Position numbers and translations under genes: made by a program. A DNA stretch of 64,000 nt from Vanilla planifolia (lineage: Eukaryota; Streptophyta; Magnoliopsida; Asparagales; Orchidaceae): positions 361,001 to 425,000 of the forward strand of contig JAIUJO010000619.1 in NCBI GenBank assembly GCA_023846275.1, written 5' to 3'. The notes below the pieces were generated by a model, which was not told the origin of the DNA, ran no database searches, and worked only from the letters and a program-made list of their open reading frames with translations. Shown one piece after another: positions 10,789-23,373 of the stretch; within the stretch, counting starts at the first letter, position 1; each line of letters starts with the position of its first letter.

Positions 10789-13700
10789 CCCTACATTATC
10801 ATACCTTACTCTACCCAACCCTATCTTAACATACCTTATCCTATCGTACCCTACACTACCCTATGTTACTCCACTCTACTCTATTCTAGCCTACCCTAGC
10901 CTAGCATAAACAAGCCTAACCTAACCTAGCCTTATTTAGCCAAGCCTAGCGTAGCCTAACCTATCTCTACTCTATTCTACTCTGCTCTACTTCACTCCAG
11001 CCTACTCTACACTACTCTACTCTACCCAACCCTATCCTACCATACGCTCCCCTACGTTACACTACCCTACCTTATCGTACCCTATCCTATACTACTATAC
11101 ACCACTCTACTATACTCTACTGTACTCTCTTCTATTATACTCTACTCTACTCTATTCTATTCTACACTAGCCTACTATAGCCTACCATAGCCTACCCTAA
11201 CTTACCATAGCCTTACTTACCCTAGCATAGCCTAGCGTAACCTTGCTCTTCACTACTCTACTCCACTCTACTCTACTCTACTCTATACAACTTTAGCCTA
11301 CCCTAGCCTAGCCTAGCCTTACTCTGCTCAACTCTACTCTACTCAAACCTAGCGTAGCCTAACATTGCATAGCCTAGCCAAGCCTCGCTTTATGCTATTC
11401 TCCTCTACTCTAGTTCACTCTATTATACTCTAGCCTAACCAAGCACTACTCTACTCTACTCTCCTATGCTCTATTATGATTTGCTCTGCTCTGCTTTACT
11501 CAACACTTCTATGCTTTACTCCTTTCTACTCTACTCCACTCTGCTTTACCATTCCATACCCTACCTTACCTTTTGCTACTCTACTATGCTCTTCTCTACT
11601 CCATGCTATTCTGTAATACCTTACTTTATGCTACTCTACTCTACTCAAGCCTACCCTAGCCAAACCTAGCCTAGCCTAGCATTACTTTGCATAGCTTCGC
11701 TAGCCTAACCAAACATTACTATACTCTACTCTACTATATTCTACTCTATTCTACTCTACTACACCCTACCCTACCCTATCCTACATTACCATACTCTGCC
11801 TTACCCCTACTATACCAAAACATATCTTGTCTTATCTTAACCTACCCTATCCTATCTTACCCTCCCTACCATATCTTATACTACTCTATTCTACTCTCCT
11901 CTACTCTAGCCTACCCTACTCAAGCTTAGCCTAACCTTGTATAGCCTAGCCTAGCCCAACCAAACTGTACTCTACTCTGCCCTACTTTACTCTACTCTAT
12001 TCTAGCCTACTCTTCCCTTACTTACCCTAGTTCTACTCCTCCCTACCTTACCCTATCCTACTCTACCCTACCCTATCATACATTTTTCAACCCTACTCCA
12101 CTTTTCTATCCTCTCTCCTCTCTACCCACCCATCCTCTACTCTGTTCTAGACTACTCTACTTTTCTCTTCTCTGATCTGCTATACTCTACACTCTTCTCT
12201 GCTCTGCTCTACTCTACTCTACTTTGCTCTACTCCATTCTACCCTATCAAATATTACCATGCCTTATCCTACTCTACTCTACTATCTCTAACTACTCTAC
12301 TCTACTCTACCCTACCTTAACCTAGCCTTGCTTACCTTAGCCTTGCCTAGCCTAACCTTACTCTTCTCTACTCTACTCTACTCTACTCTACTCTATTCTA
12401 CTCTACAATAGTATTCTTAAGCCTAGTCTTACCAAGCCTTGCATTCTTTAGCCTAACTTAGTCTAGTTTAACTGAGCTCTACTTGACTCTACTCTATTGT
12501 ACTCTACTTTTCATGACTCCATCTGACACTACCCTACTTTACACTACCATAACATACTCTTCCCTATCCTACCCTACCATACCCTACCTTGCCTTATGCT
12601 ATGCAACACTACTCAACTCAACTCTACTCTCCTATCCTCTCCTAACTTATACCCTACCCTGCCCTACTCTATCCTACCATACCCATCCCTATGGTACGCT
12701 ACAATACTCTACTCTACTTTAGTATATTCTACTCTACACCACTCTACTCTACTCTATTTTATTCTACTCTACTCTACTTTGTTCTACTCTACCCTACTTT
12801 ATGTTACTCTACTCTAACCTACTCTATGCTTCTCTACTCTACTCTACTTTATTTTATACTACTCTACTCCACTCAACCCTACTCTATCCTACCCTAAACT
12901 ATCCTATCTTCCTCTACCCTACCCTACCCTATCCAACTTTACCCAATTCTACCCAACCCTACCCTTCTACCTTACACTGCACAATGCTAATCTACTCAAC
13001 TCTCCTCTACTCTAATCAAATATATTCTACTCTTTTCTAGCCTAGCTTAGCCTAGACTAGCCAAACCTAGACTTACCTTATTGTACTCTACTCTACTTTA
13101 CTATACTCCACTCTACTCTATTCCAGCCTAGCTGAGCCTAACATGGTATAGCCTATCTAACCATATGCTATTCTACTCTAGTCTGCTCTTATTTACTATT
13201 CTCTAGCCTAGAGTAAGCTAGCCAAACTTTGTCGAACCTAACTCTACTCTAGTTTACTCTACCATACCAAACACTATTGTACCATAGTCAACCTTACCCT
13301 ACCCCACCCTACCCTACTCTACCCGACCCTATCCTACTCTACTCTACTCTACTCTACTCTACTGCACTCTGCTCCACTTTACTCTACTCTAGGCTACCCA
13401 AGCTTAGCCTAGACTACTTAGGCTAACCTAGAGCAACCTAGCTCTACTCCACTCTACTCTACTCTATTCAACACTACTCGAGTCTACTCTACTCTACTAT
13501 ACTCTACTATACTATACTCTTCTCTACTCTACTCTACCCTATTCTACCCTACCCTACCCTACCCAACACTACCTTATTCTATCGTACCCTACCCTACCTT
13601 ACCCTACTCTACTCTACCTTATTTTACTCTACTCTACTCTACTTGATTCTACTCTATTATACTCTACTTTGCTCTACTAAATCCTAGCCTAGCTTAACCA

Positions 13701-13808
13701 ACATCTACTTTACTCTACTATATTTTACTCAACTCTACCTTACACTATAATAACCTACCCTATAGTACATTACTCTACTCTACTCTACTCTAATCAACTC
13801 TAAACACA

Positions 13809-13861
13809 TTTCTTCTCCTCTCCTCTCCTCTCTTCTACACTACTCTCCTCTCCTCTCCTCT
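13809..13861 (+). repeat. CTCCT homopyrimidine tracts
   Basis: Two pure pyrimidine runs, 13809-13836 and 13843-13861, are built of CTCCT pentamers and separated by ACACTA. Homopyrimidine mirror-like repeats of this kind can form intramolecular triplexes in supercoiled DNA. No function is implied by the sequence itself. Confidence 0.8.
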
Positions 13862-14835
13862 ATTCTACTCTTCTCTGCTCTATGTTGCTCTGCTCTACAC
13901 TACACTACTCCACTCTTCTCTACTCTTCTATACTCTGTTCTATTATATTCTATTGTACTCAACACTACTATACCCTACCCTACCGTGCCCTACCATTTCA
14001 TAACCTAACGTATTCTACTCCATTCGACTATACTCTACTCTTGCCTACTCTACTCTACTCTATTCTACCCTACACTAGCTTACCCTAGCCTAGTCTATCC
14101 TAACCTAGCATAACATTTCCTAGCTTAACCTAGCCTAGTCTAACCTAGCTCTACTCTACTCTGCTATACTCTACTTTATTAAACTATACTATACTTTACT
14201 CTAGTCTACTCAACTATATTGTACTGTATTGCACTGTATTCTACTCTATTGTACTCTACTCCAACATAGTCTTACTAAGCCTAACCTAACCTAACTCTAC
14301 TCTACTCTATTCTACCTTACTCTACCCTATCCCATACTACTATACTCTTCACTAGTCTACTCTCCTCTCCTCTCCTCTACTCTACTCTGCTCTACTCTAC
14401 TCTACTCTGCATTACTCTCCTTTGCTCTACTCTTATCTGCTCTACTCTTTTCTACTCCACCCTTCTCTACTCTACTCTACTCTATTTTATTATGCTCCGA
14501 TTTACTCTACTCTGCTCGTTGCTGCTCTTCCCTACCCTACTATGCTATACTCTTCTCTACTCTACTCTTCCCTATCCTAACTGACCATACCTTAACTTAT
14601 GCTATTCTACTCTAATCTACTCTATCCTATTCTATTCTACTCTACTCTATTCTAGCCTTGCCTAACCTTGCTTAGCTTAGCTCAGCCTAGCCTAACCTAG
14701 CTCTACCAAACTCTACTCTACTTTACTCTCTTCTACTCTACTCTACACTATTCTACTCTACTCTTCTTTACTCTACTCTACTCGACTCTACTCTACATTA
14801 CTCTTCATTACTCTATTCTAATCTAAACTAACCTA

Positions 14836-15190
14836 ACAAAACATAGCCAAACATAGCCCTCTACTACTCCACTCTAATCCACATTACTCTATTATTCTTT
14901 AGCCTAGCTTAGTCTTTCCTAGCCTACCATTACTCTAATCTACTTTAATTTACTTTACTCTACTCTACTTTACCTTACCTATCTTACTATTCTCTATTCT
15001 ATTTTGTTCTACTCTATAATATTTTACTCTACTCTACTTTACTCTATTTTACTCTACTCTACTCTACTTTACTTTACTCTATTATAACCTAACCAAACCT
15101 AACATAAACTAGCCTAGCCTAGCCCTCTCTTACTCTATTCTCTCTACTTTACTCTATTACACTTTAGTCTAGCTTAGCTAAGCTATCCTT
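14836..15190 (+). repeat. Dispersed satellite segment, copy 2 (partner at 1390-1740)
   Basis: Two AGCCCTCT landmarks (near 14855 and 15121) frame a block with CTCTATTAT.CTTTAGCCTAGCTTAG and a long TTTACTC-rich middle ending ACTCTATTATAACCTAACC. Order and spacing match the partner segment with a nearly constant offset of about 13.45 kb. Flanking pentamers do not align convincingly. Confidence 0.65.
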
Positions 15191-16623
15191 CAATTACTCT
15201 ACTCTAGTCTACTCTACTCTACTCTATCCTACTCTACTCAACACTAATTTACTCTACTATACTCTATCATACTCTACTCTACTCTACTCTACTCTAATCT
15301 ACTCTACACTACTCTTCTCTGCTCTAACCAACCCTACTCTGTCTACCCTACCCAATGGTTTCTACTCTATGCCACTCTATTGTACTCTACTCTACTCTCC
15401 TCTCCTCTCCTACTCACTCTCCACTACTCTGCTTTGCTCTGCTCTACCCTACTCTCATCTCTTTTCCTCTTTTCTGTGCTTCTCTATTTTGCTCTACTCT
15501 GCTCTACTCTACTCTACTCTATTCTACTCCACTCTACTTTGCTTTATTCTACTATATTCTCCTCTACTCTTCCCTACTTTCTTCTACCTTATCCTATCCT
15601 AGCCTACTTTATGCTACTCAACTCTACTTTATAGTACTCTAGTCTGCTCTAATTTTCTCAACTCTACTCTAGCCTAGCCTAACTATTCTTTTCCTTACCT
15701 TGCCTTATTTAGCATAACCAAGCAAAACTAAACTCTACTCTACTCTACTCTACTCCATTCTACTTTACTTTACTCTATTTTACATTATTATACTATACTC
15801 TACTATACTCTATTCTACTCTACTCTACTCTACTCTACTATACTCTATTCTACAATACTCTACTCTACCCTACTCTTCTCTAGCCTAGTCTAACAAAACT
15901 TTACTCTACTCTACTCTACACTACTCTATCCTATTCTACTATACTATATCCTCTCTTACTCTTCACTACTCTACTCTACTCTACTCTACTTTCCTCTCTT
16001 CTCCTCTTCTCTCCTATTCTCCACTCTGCTCTAGTCTCCTCTATTCTCCTCTCCACTCTTCTACTCTACTCTACATTGCTCTGGTCTATTTTGCTCTACT
16101 CTACTTAATTTTATTCTACTCTGCTTTGTTTTGCTTTTCTCTACTATAATATACTATACCCTGCTCTCTATTCTACTCCACTCTACTCTACCATACCCTA
16201 TCCCATAATACTCTATCCTATTTTACTCTACTCTATGCTACTCTACTATACTCTACTTTACTCCACTATACTCTACTCTACTCTACTCTAGCTTAACCTA
16301 GTCTAGCCTAGCCTAGTATTGCTCAACCTTACTCTATTATACTCTACTCTACTCTACTCTACACTATCCTACCCTACCCTACCCAACCCTATCCTACCTA
16401 TCTTATACTACACTACTCTACTTTACTCCCTTCTCCTCTCCACTTCTCTACTACTCTACTCTACTCTAGCCTACCCTAGCCAAGCCAATCCTAGCTTCGC
16501 CTAACCTAGCTCTACTCAACTCTATTTTGCTCTACTATACACTACTCCAATCTACTTTACTCTACCCTTCTCTATCCTATCCTATCATACCCTACCCTAC
16601 CCTCTATTATGCTACCCTACCAT

Positions 16624-18545
16624 TGTCAAGCCCCCACCTAAAATAGTATCATTATATCACAAAATTAACATCAGAGTCGCCACATACATCATCTACGTGA
16701 GGACAACTAACAAAACCCAAGGTAGGGACCCGACGATGAGACAAACACCAATTCACATATCCAAAGTATATATATAAAGAAAACATGTTTGTAAACATTT
16801 AATCACACTAAAACTTTTCCTCTCACACATCTCTTGGAAATGACTCTTCTGTAGCAGCACCATTGCTATCTCTCAATGCAGTGGTTTCATGACCTGTGAT
16901 GTTAGCACTAAATGAGATCTACAAATCTCAATAGATAAATCACAATATCTAACCAAATATTAAAATACCATGAACAGTAAAGATGAATCACATGCATCAA
17001 GCTAAACCATACCATGTCATATATAGGGTAATGCCAAATGAAAACCATAACGAAATACCAATTCCTTATATAAGTGTGTTATTATCGGGCCCAATTCCCT
17101 TTGAAGCATTATCCTATGGATCCAATCATAATCAATAAATGACCTCCAGCTGGCATCCAACCAAACACATAACACTAGGCAGATATCTGATCCGAAGATC
17201 GATACCCTGCAACACATGCGGAGCCTAGTGGTGAGGATAATGTTCTCTGGGAATCTCATTTTACATGTTGCCATTTTCCAAACATCACTCCATGTCATAT
17301 CAAAATTCTTTTAATGCCATATTGTTTCGTCTCTTTCTTTAACATATTGTACCATATTATTTCTTTCCTTTTTAATTGTCATGTAAATAAAATAAACATC
17401 AACATATAGAACAACCAAAACACAATGTAACTGAAAGAAAACCATGTAAAACAAACACATAATATTGTGCTACATCACAGGATTAGGAATTTATCTACCT
17501 GGATTTGTTGTACTAATCATTTTACCTACTTCTTATTCTTCTTGATGTCCTACAAGGCCATAGTCACAAATTAAAAAAAATATATTCATTCACCAAAAGT
17601 GCTTTCTAAAAGCTTTCCGAAACACACTAAAAAATAATCCCAAAAGATGGGCTTACGCGGCACTGAATCGCCCGCTGGACCGCGCGAGCACGCTCGACGA
17701 GCTGGATTGTGCACGCACACTCAGCGCTGGACCGCCCGCATAGAAAAGCTTTCTAAAAGCTTTTCCAAACGGTATTTTTCCCCAAAATTTTCTTACGGGG
17801 TGCTGGACCGCCTGCTCCCAGCGCTCCGGTTCAACAGGGCGGCCCGGTCCAAGGCTTGGACCGATTCTCGCCTTCGCGTCTCTCTCCTGTGCGTCTGGCA
17901 AAACCGAAAGATCTCGCCGACGCTGGACTGGCCAGTTCACGCGCTGAACCAATCGAAACCGGCTCGGCTTCTGCCCTCTCGGTCTCAACCGCTCATCGAA
18001 AAGCTTTACACAACCCCGAAGACGAAGCAAATTTTTCTTACCTTACGTATCTTCACCGGCCGTCACTGTTGCAGGTCAGAAATTCCTCGAAGAGCATGGC
18101 GGAGACTGCCAAAATCTCGTCCCTAAGGAATTCTTGCCGCAGTCACTGTTGCAGAACCTCGCACTCCTGCAATTCTCCTAGCAGTCGCAATTCTTCGCAG
18201 ATGTTGTTTTATTTGTTTATTTTTTCTTTTTGAACGCACCTGGATCGGGTTTATTGCTGCGGTCGAACCGACTTGCCCTTTCGTGAACCGCAGGTTTGCA
18301 TAAAACCCCTTCTAAATTGGGTATTTGCGAATATATCCTCCGCCAAATCGAATTTGAACTATGCCGACATTTAAGAATTACACATCTATGCTCCACATTA
18401 CAAATTTATCCCAAATCTTTAAAAATTCATAATTTATTCATTAGAGCTTCGAAAATTACAAATTAAACATCATTGGATTCGTCTCACGGAGCTCTTTCTA
18501 TAAAAAATATAAAAATACAAATAAGAGAAAACTAGGGCTATTACA
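16624..18545 (-). repeat. Tekay element 3' LTR
   Basis: This 1922-bp LTR lies at the downstream end of the element as it is transcribed. On the + strand it begins TGTCAAGCCCCCACC and ends GGCTATTACA, so the element-sense LTR reads TGTAATAGCC...GGGGGCTTGACA. Near 17594-17835 there is an imperfect internal duplication around the motif CTTTCTAAAAGCTTT followed by a G+C-rich CTGGACCGCC stretch. GTCACTGTTGCAG occurs twice near 18062 and 18140. The overlapping long open frames on both strands of the G+C-rich part have no recognisable protein family and are treated as chance. Confidence 0.93.
17066..17073 (-). promoter_or_regulatory. Possible TATA box of the 3' LTR
   Basis: Read on the - strand this is TATATAAG within CACTTATATAAGGAATT, about 450 bp from the LTR end that would carry R/U5. 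An identical copy lies in the other LTR. The assignment is by motif and position only. Confidence 0.3.
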
Positions 18546-18556
18546 ATCTTCCCTCC
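18546..18556 (-). other. Polypurine tract of the Tekay element
   Basis: The - strand reads GGAGGGAAGAT immediately before the TGTAATAG start of the 3' LTR. This is the expected position and composition for the plus-strand primer of an LTR retrotransposon. Confidence 0.88.
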
Positions 18557-18579
18557 TTACAAAAATTTCGTCCCAAAAT

Positions 18580-19880
18580 TTAGAACAGTTCTGGATACCG
18601 ACTGATCATATCTGTCTCCACTTCCCATGTAGCTTCTCTTTCTGTTTGACCGTGCCACAAGACTTTAACCATAGGAATAACCTTGTTTCTTAGCTTTTTC
18701 TCTTGTCGATCAAGGATCCTCATTGGTTTTTCTGGATAAGTCAGTTCTTTCTGAATTTCGATGTCTGGATCTATGTAATTCACCACATGGGAGGGATCTA
18801 GAATGTATCTCCTTACAACTGAGACATGAAAAATATTATGTACTTCTGCCAATTGAGGAGGTAATGCTAGCTGATATGCCACTTGTCCATCCCTTTCTAG
18901 TATTTGAAAAAGGCCAATGAATTTATGTTTTAATTTTCCTACCTTTCCAGACCTGATGATACCTTTTGTTGGACTTACTTTAATAAATACATGCTCCCCC
19001 TCTTCAAATTTGATCATTCGGTGTTTGATATCATAGTATTTTTTTTGTCTGTCCTGGGCTACTTTCATTCTTCCTTGAATAGTTTTGATCTTTTCAGTTA
19101 CCTCTTCCACAAATGCAGGACCCATCAAACTTTTTTCCTTCCCCTCATTCCAGCACAAAGGTGATTGACATTTTCTACCATAAAGTGCTTCATATGGAAC
19201 CATTCCAATGCTAGACTGATAACTTTTATTATATGCAAATTCTACCAGCGGCAACTGACTTTCCCAATCTCCTCCAAAATCTGAAATACAAAGTCGTAGT
19301 AAATCCTCCAAAGTTTTTATAGTTCTTTCTGATTGACCATCTGTTTGAGGATGGAAGGTTGTATTGAAATTTAAACTTGTACCAAAAGCTTGATGTATAC
19401 TCTTCCAAAAGTGAGAAGTGAATTTAGGATCTCTATCAGAGATAATAACTTTTGGTATCTCATACAACTTGTCAATTTTTTTTACATATTCTTGAGCTAA
19501 TTTTTCAGCAGTATAAGTTGTCTTTATAGCAAGAAAATGAGCAGTTTTTGTCAGCCTATCCACAATTACCCAAATCGCGTCATGACCTGTCGGTGATCTT
19601 GGCAATCTAACTACAAAATCCATTGCCACTTCCTCCTATTTCCATTCTGGTACTGGTAATGACTGTAGTAATCCTCCAGGCTTTTGTTGTTCTCCTTGAA
19701 ATTGCTGGCAAATTAAACACCTTTGAACCCAATTAGCCACATCTTTCTTTAACCCTGGCCACCAGTATTGTTGTCTCAACTCTTGATACATTTTATTCTC
19801 TCCTGGATGTATGGAATATCGAGAGTTGTGAGCTTCTTTTAGTTGTAATTTTTGAGTTGCTGATGTGCTGGAATACATAA
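18580..19880 (-). pseudogene. Tekay integrase region with chromodomain-like tail (fossil)
   Basis: The upstream part has the HHCC zinc-binding signature of integrases (HNSRYSIHPGENKMY ... CLICQQ). The catalytic core follows, with VIVDRLTKTAHF, ISDRDPKFTSHFW and HPQTDGQSERTIKTLE, which carry the DDE residues. The C-terminal part ends VLWHGQTEREATWEVE...RYPELF. That pattern is typical of the chromodomain end of Tekay-type chromoviruses, a module known to steer integration to heterochromatin. The location inside satellite DNA fits that. The pol region as a whole is decayed. Confidence 0.9.
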
Positions 19881-20229
19881 TCTATCTTGAAATCAAAGTA
19901 GACCATCCTGATCTAATTTAAATTCAGAGACTCGTTCTTCGTGGACCCTTTGGATTATCTTTTGTAGTTCTTGGTCTTCAACCTGGTCTTCTTTAATTGA
20001 CATCAACCAATCTGGTCTTACAGATAAGTGAGCTAGTAACATCGCATTTCTTTGTATTTCAGATTCCAATTGCAACTTGTCCATCTCAAAGATCACTTGG
20101 CTTTCTTCTAGGATAGTAGTTAATAAGATATTAGCATTAGCTTTCCTACTGAGAGCATCTGCCACCACATTTGCTTTACGTTGATAATATGTGATTTCTA
20201 CATCATAATCTTTAATATATTCCAACTAT

Positions 20230-20590
20230 CTTCTTTGCCTAAAATTTAATTCCTTTTAAGTGAAAAGATATTTTAAACTCTGAGGATCAGTAAATATCAC
20301 ACATTTAACTCCGTATAAGTAATGTCTCCAAATTTTTAGGGCAAAGATGATAGCTGCTAACTCCAAATCATGTACAGGATAATTCTTTTCATATGTTTTA
20401 AGTTGTCTAGATGCATAGGCAATTATCTTGTGATGTTGCATCAATACACAGCATAGCCCTTGCAACGAGGCATCACTGTATATTTGATAACCTTCTGTTC
20501 CTTCTGGTACTGCTAGAATTGGTGTTGTAGTTAATTTCTCTTTCAGTATTTGAAAGCTATTTTCACAAGCTGCATCCCATTCAAATTTTG
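20230..20590 (-). pseudogene. Tekay RNase H region (fossil)
   Basis: Motifs typical of the Ty3/gypsy RNase H domain are visible: [18 protein letters not shown] with the first catalytic Asp, then [21 protein letters not shown] with the conserved Glu. The region lies between RT and integrase, as in all Ty3/gypsy elements. It removes the RNA strand during reverse transcription in active relatives. Confidence 0.9.
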
Positions 20591-20799
20591 TTGTCTTCCG
20601 TGTTAAATTGGTTAACGGTGTGACAATCTGAGAAAAAGCCTTGAAAAACTTCCTGTAATATCCAGCTAATCCCAAGAAGCTTCTGACCTCCGTCACTGTT
20701 GTAGATCTTGGCCAATCGATGATAGCCAAAATCTTTTGTGGATCCATAGAAATTTCTTCTGTACTGACAATGTCCTAAGAAAATGACTTTAGATAACCT

Positions 20800-21380
20800 A
20801 AACTCACATTTCGAGAATTTGGCATATAATTGGTTTTCTCTCAAAGTCTGTAGTGTTAAATGTAAATGTGTACCATGTTCTTCCAAGGATTTTGAATAAA
20901 TCAGGATATCATCAATAAAGACAATGATAAAGTGGTCCAAATATTTCTTGAACACTCGATTCATTAAATCCATAAAAGTTGCTAGTGCATTAGTTAGCCC
21001 AAAGGGTAGTACTAAGAATTCATAGTGTCCATACCTGGTTCTGAAAGCTGTCTTTAGAACATCTTCTTGCTTGATTTTTAACTGATGATACAGATCACAA
21101 ATCGATTTTTGAAAATACAACTGCTCCATGTAACTGATCGAACAACTCATCAATCCGAGGCAAAGGATATTTGTTCTTGATGGTGATTTTATTGATTTCT
21201 CGATAGTCCACGCACATATGAAGACTACCGTCCTTCTTTTACATAAATAACATAGGTGCTCCCCATGGGGAGACACTTGGCCTAATAAATCCTGTCTAAT
21301 AATTCTTGTAGTTGTATTTTGACTTCTTGTAGTTCAGCAGGTGCCATACGATAAGGAGATTTTGAAATTGGTTCAGCACC
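20800..21380 (-). pseudogene. Tekay reverse transcriptase region (fossil)
   Basis: Recognisable RT blocks include [12 protein letters not shown] and the catalytic-box region [11 protein letters not shown], followed by [20 protein letters not shown] and LGH, which are conserved in Ty3/gypsy polymerases. FIDD is a variant of the more usual Y-x-D-D box seen in related plant elements. Upstream, a fragment with LIPGAEPISKSPYRMAP marks the protease/RT linker, a strong plant chromovirus signature. Confidence 0.92.
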
Positions 21381-21639
21381 AGGAATCAATTGAATTTCAA
21401 ATTCAATTTCTCTATCTAAGGGTAACCCTACTAATTCCTCTAGAAAGACATCCAAATATTCTTTAACTATCGGTACTTCTGAGGGTTGACAAAATTGTCG
21501 ATCCAAGTCCACAATAGATACCAAACATCCAGCACATCCTTTCTTTAGTAGCTTCTGGGCTTTGAGCATAGTTATGATAGGAATTTTTCTCCCTTGACCA
21601 AAATAGATTAATTTATCTTCTCCAGGGATTGGGATTTCA

Positions 21640-21930
21640 ATCCTCTTTTCATAGCAATCTATTTTTACTTTATGCTCAAACAACCAATCCATGCCAAGGA
21701 TTATGTCAAATTCTATCAGAGGTAAGATGTGTAGTAATACTGAGAATTGTTTTCCTTCAATGTCTATCTCATCTTCAATAAACTTTTCTACCCTGATACT
21801 ATTTCCATCCGACATTTTTACTACTAATAGATCTTTCATGGAGTGTAATAAGGCATTTATTTGCCTCGATGCATTAGTGGATATAAAAAAATGTGAGGCT
21901 CAACAATCAAAAAGTACAGAAACAGGTAAG
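21640..21930 (-). pseudogene. Tekay aspartic protease region (fossil)
   Basis: The conserved FDIILGMDWL motif of the plant Ty3/gypsy protease C-terminal half is clear, preceded by a beta-rich segment with EDEIDIEGKQFSV. The position between the CCHC knuckle and the RT linker fits the family. Confidence 0.8.
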
Positions 21931-21989
21931 TTGTGAAACACTAGCATACCTATATAGTGATGTCAATAGTGTGCATTAGTGAATATAAC

Positions 21990-23250
21990 ATAGTATGAGG
22001 CTCCAAAAATCAAAGACTATAGAAACAAAAAATTTGTGTAACACGAGCATACCTATAATAACGTCAGTAGAGTGTGGAGCATCTTGTTGAGTGATCGAAT
22101 AAACACGCGCCTGACCTCCCCTTCCTGTCGCTCCACCTCTAACTGTAGCACCTGACATCGTTGTAGATCCGCGGCCTCTACCTCGATTTGCATCCTCTCT
22201 AACTCCACTCGTTGAAACATTGACAGGTTCAAATTCTAAAGATTTTGGACAATTCCGAGCAATATGCCATGGTTCTTGGCATTGGTAGCATCTGATTGAT
22301 TGAATAGACTCTGATCTACATTCTCCCATATGCCATCTTCCACATTTCCCACATCTATTCGTTCCATCTGAATGCCAACTAGTTCTGCTAATGCTCGGTT
22401 CATATGGTCTAAACCTTCTAGATCTTGAATGAGGGAAAGTTTCTTCTCTTAAAAACTAGAACTACCTCTTTTTCTTGTGAATCTTAATTTAGACTTTAGA
22501 GGATCAAATCTTTTCTTCTCTTCTTCTTTGCTAGCTACCAACAAGCTAAGTTCCAGTTCAACAGTACGGGCATGCTCCAGTAACTCCACAAAGTTTGTTG
22601 TTCGAACTGCTACTAAAGCTGCCCGAATTTCGTCCTGTAGGCCTCGTCAAAACATGTAACACCTTTGTTTTTCAAGTGTTACTAATTGGGGCACATATTT
22701 AGCCAGGTGAGAGAATTTGATTTCATATGCAGTAACTGACAGATTTCCTTGCCTAAGATTATTTAATTCTTCCCTCATTTTGGCTTTAATTGAAAGAGGC
22801 ATATATCATTGATCAAATTCTTTTGTGAAGTCTTCCTAGGAAATGTCTTTCATTGGATGGCTAGAAAATCAAAGTCGATGTCGCGAACTCCACCACAGTC
22901 TGGCAGCATCTTTGAGTACCAAAACTGCCAAGGCCACTTTTCTATCATCTGGGCAAGATATCCCTTCAAAGATAATATTCATTTGTTCTAGCCAATTTTT
23001 AGCAACCATGGGATCCTCTTCCCAAGCAAAAGAAGGGGGATGCATCTGCTGAAATTGATCAACCACCAAATCAATGGATGCCTCTCCTCTGTGGCTACCA
23101 GTACTTCTAATGGATTGCAATAAGGAGACTAAAGTTTGTGCTAATTCTTGTTGTGTATCTCCTTGCTGCTCTCTTTCTTTACCCTTATCTATACTTTTAG
23201 ATTCAGATCTTTCCATGGTTTGAAGTATATTGTAATCCTGCAAAACCATA
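21990..23250 (-). pseudogene. Tekay gag region with CCHC zinc knuckle (fossil)
   Basis: The start-proximal part contains PPSFAWEEDPMVAKNWLEQM and a following ALAVLVLKDAARLWW, typical of the retrotransposon gag capsid domain (DUF/Retrotrans_gag type) of plant Ty3/gypsy elements. Further along, near 22249-22290, is a CCHC nucleocapsid knuckle (CYQCQEPWHIARNCP). A region rich in Gly and Arg follows it. Gag forms the virus-like particle in active relatives; this copy is decayed. Confidence 0.88.
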
Positions 23251-23352
23251 GAAGATATTTGACAACTAACATTTGAGCAAAAAGTACCACTAAAGATGCA
23301 AATGCATACGATGTGCTGGTGTCCTCACTCCCATTTCCCACTTATTCCTGAA

Positions 23353-23370
23353 CCAAAGGCTCTGATACCA
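23353..23370 (-). other. Primer binding site (initiator-Met tRNA type)
   Basis: The - strand reads TGGTATCAGAGCCTTTGG three bases inside the 5' LTR. TGGTATCAGAGC is the usual plant primer site complementary to the 3' end of initiator-Met tRNA. This fixes the orientation of the element. Confidence 0.93.
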
Positions 23371-23373
23371 CCT

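Larger units (their letters stand above)
10200..12070 (+). repeat. Large higher-order repeat, copy 1 (partner at 25440-27720)
   Basis: Ordered landmarks are shared with 25.4-27.7 kb: a CCAAA array with GAACTGATCA (10330 and 25646), a second CCAAA array (10630 and 26031), TTAGCCAAGCCTAG..GCCTAACCTATCTCTAC (near 10937-10970 and 26297-26330), GCTTTATGCTATTC (near 11388 and 26986), ACACTTCTATGCT (11503 and 27074), and TTACCTACCCTAGTT or a close variant (near 12016 and 27672). Offsets run from 15.2 to 15.7 kb. Subtracting the 8.8-kb element gives an original period of about 6.4-6.9 kb. Confidence 0.72.
10789..16623 (+). repeat. Pentamer satellite block B (TCTAC, CCTAG, CCTAC, CTCCT dialects)
   Basis: This is the same pyrimidine-rich orientation as block A, but CCTAC and TCCTACC stretches are frequent, often ending in TATGCTACTC before a TCTAC run. 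CTCCT-rich patches occur near 13809-13861, 14355-14375, 15395-15412 and 15990-16060. TCTGC variants cluster near 14390-14470 and 15420-15520. Open frames encode Leu-Tyr-Ser-Thr or Pro-Tyr-Pro-Thr-Leu repeats and are period by-products. No gene or RNA was seen. Confidence 0.9.

Noticed and set aside
17017-18233. Long overlapping open frames on both strands inside the Tekay LTR, also in the other copy at 23896-25272
   Set aside because: They lie in LTR regulatory sequence, overlap on both strands, and show no protein family. G+C-rich stretches with few stops explain them.
18723-23052. + strand open frames within the Tekay internal region
   Set aside because: Antisense shadows of the gag and pol regions on the - strand.
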